A stretch of 64,000 bases of DNA from Mycobacterium hubeiense (lineage in GTDB: Bacteria > Actinomycetota > Actinomycetes > Mycobacteriales > Mycobacteriaceae), in assembly GCF_002838065.1 (NCBI RefSeq), contig NZ_PIZU01000020.1, positions 39,584 to 103,583 of the forward strand, read 5' to 3'. The notes under the pieces are model-generated. The model did no database searches. It was given only the letters and a program-made list of their open reading frames with translations, and was not told where the DNA came from. Below, piece after piece: positions 59,618 through 64,000 of the stretch. Positions within the stretch are counted from its first letter, which is position 1; each line of letters starts with the position of its first letter. A program made the translations under genes and the position numbers.

Positions 59618-61741
59618 TCACATCCCGGGGAAGAGTTGGACGATCAGGTCGATGAGCTTGATCCCGACAAACGGGGCGATGATGCCGCCGAGGCCGTAGA
59701 TATAGAGGTTGCGGGAGAGCAGCTTCGACGCGGCGCTGGGGGTGTAGCGGACGCCCTTGAGCGCCAACGGGATCAGCGCGACGATGACGAGCGCATTGAA
59801 GATGACCGCGGACAGGATCGCGGACTGCGGGCTGTGCAGCCGCATGATGTTGAGCAGTTCGAGTCCGGGGAACAGCGCGACGAAAAGCGCCGGGATGATC
59901 GCGAAGTATTTCGCGATGTCGTTGGCGATGCTGAACGTGGTCAGCGCGCCGCGGGTGATCAGCAGTTGCTTGCCGATCTCGACGATCTCGATCAGCTTGG
60001 TCGGGTCGGAGTCGAGGTCGACCATGTTGCCGGCCTCTTTGGCCGCCGACGTGCCGGTGTTCATCGCGACGCCGACGTCGGCCTGGGCCAGGGCGGGCGC
60101 GTCGTTGGTGCCGTCGCCGGTCATGGCGACGAGCCTGCCGCCTTCTTGTTCGCGTTTGATCAGCGCCATCTTGTCTTCGGGCGTGGCCTCGGCAAGGAAG
60201 TCGTCGACGCCGGCCTCGTCGGCAATCGCCTTGGCGGTCAACGGGTTATCTCCGGTGATCATCACCGTGCGGATGCCCATGCGGCGCATCTCGTCGAAAC
60301 GTTCCCGCATGCCCTGCTTGACGACGTCCTTGAGGTGGATGACGCCGAGAACGGTCGCCTTGCCGTCCTTGAGCTCGCCCACCGCCAAAGGAGTGCCACC
60401 GGCGGCGGCAATACCATCCACGATGTGGGTGAGTTCCGTTGGGACATCTCCTCCTTCGGAACGCACCCAGTCCGCGACCGCGCCGGCGGCACCCTTGCGC
60501 AGCCGATGGTCGTCTAGGTCTACACCGGACATGCGGGTGTGGGCGCTGAACTCCACCCAGCGTGCGCTGCTGAGCTCACCCGGCGTGCGGGCGCGTAATC
60601 CATACTGCTGCTTGGCAAATACGACGATCGAGCGGCCCTCGGGTGTCTCGTCGGCGAGGCTGGACAGCTGAGCGGCATCGGCGAGTTCCTCGGCGGTGAC
60701 GCCTTCTAGCGGCACAAAGGCGGCGGCTTGGCGGTTACCCAGGGTGATCGTGCCGGTCTTGTCCAGAAGCAGGGTGTTGACGTCGCCGGCGGCCTCGACG
60801 GCGCGTCCGGACATGGCCAGCACGTTGCGCTGCACCAGCCGGTCCATGCCGGCGATGCCGATCGCGGACAGCAGCGCGCCGATGGTGGTCGGGATGAGGC
60901 AGACCAGCAGCGCCACCATGACGATGCCGGAGATGCCGTTGGCGTTGAGCGCCAACGTGTCCGGCACGCCGGGATTGTTGGCCTTCGAGTAGATGGCCAG
61001 CGGCTGCAGGGTGGCGACGGCGACGAGGAAGACGATCGTCAGCGACGCCAGCAGGATGTTCAGCGCGATCTCGTTGGGCGTCTTCTGCCGGTTGGCGCCC
61101 TCGACGAGGGCGATCATCCGGTCGATGAAGCTCTCGCCCGGCTTCTGGGTGATCTTGACGACGATGCGGTCCGACAGCACCGTGGTCCCGCCGGTGACTG
61201 CCGAGCGGTCGCCGCCGGATTCGCGGATGACGGGCGCGGACTCGCCGGTGATGGCCGATTCGTCCACGGTGGCAATACCTTCCACCACGTCGCCGTCGCC
61301 GGGAATGGTCTGGCCGGCTTCGACGACGACGATGTCGCCCTGTTTCAGTTGCGGGGCGGGGACAAGTTCCTCGGCGCCGGAGTCCGTGAGCCGTCGAGCC
61401 ATGGTCGCGGTCTTGGTGCGGCGCAGGGTTTCAGCCTGCGCCTTGCCGCGGCCTTCGGCGACGGCTTCGGCCAGGTTGGCGAAAACCACGGTCAGCCACA
61501 GCCATGCCACGATCAGCCAGGCGAACCAGGATGGGTCGACGGCGGCGAGGACGGTGCTCCACACGGCGCCGATCTCGACGATGAACATCACGGGGTTGCG
61601 CCACATTGTTCGGGGGTAGAGCTTGCGCAGCGCGTCGGGTAGCGACCTCCACAGCATCTTCGGGTCCAGCAGCCCGCCCTGAATGCGGCTGGGTGCCTTC
61701 GCTTTCAGCGCGGCGGCGGTGTCGATAGTGGCGGTGGGCAT
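59618..61741 (-). CDS. kdpB: KdpB, P-type ATPase subunit
   Basis: The 707-residue catalytic subunit energises high-affinity potassium uptake. It has the actuator TGES loop (AITGESAPV), the phosphorylation motif [13 protein letters not shown] near residue 330, the hinge [18 protein letters not shown] and the KdpB-type membrane helices. Start ATG 61741 abuts the kdpA stop; its stop is one base before the kdpC start. Confidence 0.97.
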   Translation of the reverse strand: MPTATIDTAAALKAKAPSRIQGGLLDPKMLWRSLPDALRKLYPRTMWRNPVMFIVEIGAVWSTVLAAVDPSWFAWLIVAWLWLTVVFANLAEAVAEGRGKAQAETLRRTKTATMARRLTDSGAEELVPAPQLKQGDIVVVEAGQTIPGDGDVVEGIATVDESAITGESAPVIRESGGDRSAVTGGTTVLSDRIVVKITQKPGESFIDRMIALVEGANRQKTPNEIALNILLASLTIVFLVAVATLQPLAIYSKANNPGVPDTLALNANGISGIVMVALLVCLIPTTIGALLSAIGIAGMDRLVQRNVLAMSGRAVEAAGDVNTLLLDKTGTITLGNRQAAAFVPLEGVTAEELADAAQLSSLADETPEGRSIVVFAKQQYGLRARTPGELSSARWVEFSAHTRMSGVDLDDHRLRKGAAGAVADWVRSEGGDVPTELTHIVDGIAAAGGTPLAVGELKDGKATVLGVIHLKDVVKQGMRERFDEMRRMGIRTVMITGDNPLTAKAIADEAGVDDFLAEATPEDKMALIKREQEGGRLVAMTGDGTNDAPALAQADVGVAMNTGTSAAKEAGNMVDLDSDPTKLIEIVEIGKQLLITRGALTTFSIANDIAKYFAIIPALFVALFPGLELLNIMRLHSPQSAILSAVIFNALVIVALIPLALKGVRYTPSAASKLLSRNLYIYGLGGIIAPFVGIKLIDLIVQLFPGM

Positions 61742-63412
61742 TTAATGGATTCCTTCAGCGAGAGGCCCGAGCGCGAGCATGGGCAGAAAGGTGAGGGCGA
61801 CGAGGATCAGCGTGACTCCGGCGACCAGCCCGACGAATTGCGGACGGTGGGTGGGCAGCGTTCCTATGGATTCGGGCGTCTTGCCCTGGCGGGCAAGCGA
61901 TCCGGCGAGGGCGAGGACGAAGATGACCGGAAGAAAGCGCCCGAACACCATGGCCAGACCGAGTGCGGTGTTATACCAATCGGTGTTGACGCTCAAGCCG
62001 GCGAAGGCCGACCCGTTGTTGTTGGCCGCGGAGGTGAAGGCGTAGAGCACTTCCGAGAGGCCATGCGGTCCGGTGTTGAGCATGCCGGCGCGTTGGCCAG
62101 GCATCGCCATCGCGATGGCAGTGCCGGTCAGCACGATCAGCGGGGTGATCAGGAAGTAGGTTGCGGCGAGCTTGATCTCACGTGGGGTGATCTTCTTACC
62201 GAGGTATTCCGGGGTGCGTCCAACCATCAGCCCGGCGACGAAGACGGTGATGATGGCCAGGACGAGCATGCCGTAGAGGCCGGAGCCGACGCCACCGGGC
62301 GCGACCTCGCCGAGCTGCATGTTGAACAGCGTCATCAGGCCGCCGAGGCTGGTGTAGGAGTCGTGGAAGGAGTCGACGGCACCCGTGGACGTCAGCGTGG
62401 TCAGATCGGCGAACACGGCTGAATTGGCCACGCCAAAGCGTTGTTCGACGCCTTCCATGGCCGAGCCGACGGCCGTCGGCACCGTGCCACCCGCCCGCAG
62501 CTGGAACGTCAACATCAGGCTGACACTGAGGGTGGCGATGACGCCCATGACGGCGACGATGGCGTAGCCCTGCTTGCGGCTGCCGACCATGCGGCCGAAG
62601 GTGCGGGGCAGCGAGAACGCGATCATCGACAGCAGGAAGATCTCGACCCAGTTGGTCCAGGCGGTGGGGTTCTCGAACGGGTGCGACGAGTTCGCGTTGA
62701 AGAAGCCGCCGCCGTTGGTGCCGAGTTCCTTGATCGCTTCCTGGCTGGCGACGGGGCCGCCGGGGATGGTCTGTTGGGCGCCGCTGAGGGTAGTGACGAC
62801 CTGGTCGTGCAGGGCGAAATTCTGGATCACGCCTCCGGCGATCAGGACGATGGCGGCGACGATGGAGATCGGCAGCAGGATACGGGTTGTGCCGCGGACG
62901 AGGTCGACCCAGAAGTTGCCGAGCTCGCCGGTGTTGCGACGGGCCAGGCCGCGCACGAACGCCATCGCGACGGCCATGCCGACCGCGGCGGAGACGAAGT
63001 TCTGCACGGCCAGGCCGGCCATCTGCACCAGGTGGCCCTGGGTGGATTCACCCGAGTAGGCCTGCCAGTTGGTGTTCGTGACGAAGCTGACGGCGGTGTT
63101 CCAGGCCAGGGCCGGCGTCATGGGTGTGCCGGGGTCGTCGAGGTGCAGCGGCAGCTTGCCCTGGACGAGCTGCAGGGTGAACAGGAACAGGATGCTGACC
63201 GCGCCGAAGGCGAGCACGCTGCGGGCGTAGGCGCCCCAGGTCTGTTCGGAGTGCGGGTCGGCGCCGATGGCCTTGTAGATGAGACGCTCTGGGCGGGAAT
63301 GCTTTTCGGAGGAGTACACCCGATACATGTAGTCGCCGAGCGGTACATGGACAGCGGCCAGTGCGACGATGAGCGACAGGAGGAATAGCAGGCCGGCGGT
63401 CGTCGTGCTCAT
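61742..63412 (-). CDS. kdpA: KdpA, potassium-binding channel-like subunit
   Basis: The 556-residue protein has about ten membrane helices and the four pore-like repeats of the superfamily of potassium transporters, including [29 protein letters not shown] and [13 protein letters not shown], which form the selectivity filter. It receives potassium from outside and passes it to KdpB. ATG 63412 shares one base with the kdpF stop. Confidence 0.97.
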   Translation of the reverse strand: MSTTTAGLLFLLSLIVALAAVHVPLGDYMYRVYSSEKHSRPERLIYKAIGADPHSEQTWGAYARSVLAFGAVSILFLFTLQLVQGKLPLHLDDPGTPMTPALAWNTAVSFVTNTNWQAYSGESTQGHLVQMAGLAVQNFVSAAVGMAVAMAFVRGLARRNTGELGNFWVDLVRGTTRILLPISIVAAIVLIAGGVIQNFALHDQVVTTLSGAQQTIPGGPVASQEAIKELGTNGGGFFNANSSHPFENPTAWTNWVEIFLLSMIAFSLPRTFGRMVGSRKQGYAIVAVMGVIATLSVSLMLTFQLRAGGTVPTAVGSAMEGVEQRFGVANSAVFADLTTLTSTGAVDSFHDSYTSLGGLMTLFNMQLGEVAPGGVGSGLYGMLVLAIITVFVAGLMVGRTPEYLGKKITPREIKLAATYFLITPLIVLTGTAIAMAMPGQRAGMLNTGPHGLSEVLYAFTSAANNNGSAFAGLSVNTDWYNTALGLAMVFGRFLPVIFVLALAGSLARQGKTPESIGTLPTHRPQFVGLVAGVTLILVALTFLPMLALGPLAEGIH

Positions 63413-63498
63413 CAGAACCGCTCCGGGAAGAGCAGGGCGGCGAAGAGGAACAGAGCGATGAGAATGGCGAGCGCCAGGCCGATGAGGTTCTGGATCAC
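63412..63498 (-). CDS. kdpF: KdpF, small stabilising subunit
   Basis: This 28-residue single-helix peptide starts [19 protein letters not shown] and ends LLFPERF. The composition, length and position directly before kdpA identify KdpF. It starts at GTG 63498, overlapping the upstream small ORF by four bases (GTGA), and its TGA overlaps the kdpA ATG. Such tight coupling suggests equal synthesis. KdpF stabilises the KdpABC complex in the membrane. Confidence 0.9.
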   Translation of the reverse strand: MIQNLIGLALAILIALFLFAALLFPERF

Positions 63499-63578
63499 AG
63501 GCCCTCGACCAACTTCACCGCCAGGCCGAGCAGCGCGAAGATCGCCACCGTCAGCGCGACGAACACGACTACGGACAT
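63495..63578 (-). CDS. 27-residue membrane peptide at the head of the kdp operon
   Basis: ATG 63578 has a perfect AAAGGAGACGGC ribosome site. The peptide reads [18 protein letters not shown] and ends AVKLVEGL, a single membrane helix of the same size class as KdpF but with a different sequence. Its stop overlaps the kdpF start by four bases. It could be a second KdpF-like subunit, a regulator of KdpD, or a leader peptide that couples translation. I know of no name for it. Confidence 0.75.
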   Translation of the reverse strand: MSVVVFVALTVAIFALLGLAVKLVEGL

Positions 63579-63652
63579 GCCGTCTCCTTTACGGGCCGGC
63601 GGATCTCGACGGCCTGACACAGGATCGGCCCAGTTCAGGGGGATGGTCGTGG

Positions 63653-63672
63653 TCTTGACGGTTTCTTGACGG
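63653..63672 (-). promoter_or_regulatory. Tandem KdpE-type direct repeat upstream of the kdp operon
   Basis: On the minus strand CCGTCAAGA occurs twice, exactly 11 bases apart (63664-63672 and 63653-63661), 75-94 bases before the first kdp start codon. Two same-direction half-sites one helical turn apart are the normal target of OmpR-family regulators such as KdpE. Confidence 0.6.
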
Positions 63673-63793
63673 CGGCGGGGCGGACCTTTACGGAGCCTTT
63701 TCGCCGAACGTGGGCTTGCGGCACGCATCTGGCGCCTCGACCGTGATAAAAGTCCACACTCGAGGGGCGGGTAGCCTGCTCAGCGGTGGTCAA

Positions 63794-63868
63794 GCCCCCA
63801 TAGCCCAATTTGGTAGAGGCCGCGGACTTAAAATCCGCCCAGTCTGGGTTCGAGTCCCAGTGGGGGCA
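63794..63868 (+). tRNA. tRNA-Leu (anticodon TAA) with a short variable region
   Basis: Acceptor stem GCCCCCA/TGGGGGC with discriminator A; D-arm GCC..GGC with AATTTGGTAGA, as in Leu tRNAs; anticodon stem GCGGA/TCCGC with loop CTTAAAA (anticodon TAA); T-arm CTGGG/CCCAG with TTCGAGT. Only five bases (CCAGT) separate the anticodon and T stems, whereas Leu tRNAs normally have a long class II variable arm. The CCA end is not encoded. Confidence 0.88.
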
Positions 63869-63965
63869 CAGTATTTGATACCGGGCGGTCGTAGGCTGGG
63901 CGGTAGCCCGTTCGCCTCGACCTTGCCCCGGCGTCCGCGCGGGGATACCGGCGCGACAAGACTGT

Positions 63966-63978
63966 CCCTGTCACAGGG
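63966..63978. promoter_or_regulatory. 13-bp palindrome near the right edge
   Basis: CCCTGT-C-ACAGGG is a perfect inverted repeat with a one-base centre, in otherwise gene-free sequence after the tRNA. It may be an operator for a gene beyond the window; nothing else is recognised between 63869 and 64000. Confidence 0.3.
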
Positions 63979-64000
63979 GCTACCTGGCCCTGAACCGTCC

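Overview
This is a high-GC mycobacterial chromosome segment, probably from a Mycolicibacterium-type fast grower. The evidence is the gene content (Mt-Pat acetyltransferase, PE-PPE domain protein, LpqN/LpqT/LpqU lipoproteins, RpfB, Pks16, Pmt) and a gene order that follows M. tuberculosis Rv0998 to Rv1031: pat, arcA, pmt, rsmI, pabB, metG, tatD, rpfB, ksgA, ispE, pks16, pth, rplY, lpqT, prs, glmU, tRNA-Gln, TetR, mfd, mazG, lpqU, eno, ftsB-like, DUF501, ppx, kdp. Comparisons with M. tuberculosis are from memory.

Layout. 1-9.7 kb: a truncated secreted nuclease, a higBA toxin-antitoxin pair with a perfect inverted-repeat operator, an MpaB-like oxygenase divergent from a TetR regulator, pat with a shikimate-dehydrogenase paralogue, several secreted proteins or lipoproteins, and alkB. 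9.7-15.2 kb: soxR and arcA share a SoxR box; a DUF559 gene bounded by 28-bp inverted repeats separates arcA from pmt; rsmI and a DUF1330 gene follow. 15.2-20.1 kb: pabB, then a duplicated [FAD oxidoreductase + ECF41 sigma factor] module. Each copy has a TGTCACA-type promoter, and one sigma copy is an internally deleted pseudogene. 20-29 kb: metG, tatD, rpfB-ksgA-ispE (split by an antisense Ser/Thr kinase gene), pks16 and the remains of an ABC exporter. 29-35 kb: pth, rplY, an SDR, lpqT, an ArsC-like gene, prs, glmU, tRNA-Gln.

35.3-40.0 kb is the most unusual part. Between the TetR gene and mfd, on the opposite strand, lie two two-gene units. Each encodes a protein with the same WXG100-like N-terminal module of about 155 residues. 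One carries a calpain-type cysteine protease domain, the other a DUF1023 alpha/beta-hydrolase domain. Each is followed within a few bases by a membrane-anchored protein or a lipoprotein. This reads as two secreted effector/partner pairs, possibly toxin and immunity, that share a delivery module and a promoter motif.

40-51.7 kb: mfd-mazG, efeOB with an IdeR-like iron box, lpqU, eno (with an in-frame C-terminal repeat insertion), ftsB-like, DUF501, ppx. 51.7-55.6 kb: a ZIP metal transporter, two DUF4383 membrane proteins behind a SigF-type promoter, a 36-residue cysteine-rich microprotein, and a PrpE-like acyl-CoA synthetase. 55.6-63.6 kb: a complete potassium operon in the order small peptide-kdpF-A-B-C-D-E, behind a KdpE-like direct repeat. 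The window ends with an unusual short-variable-loop tRNA-Leu(UAA). Short palindromic intergenic repeats occur at several places.
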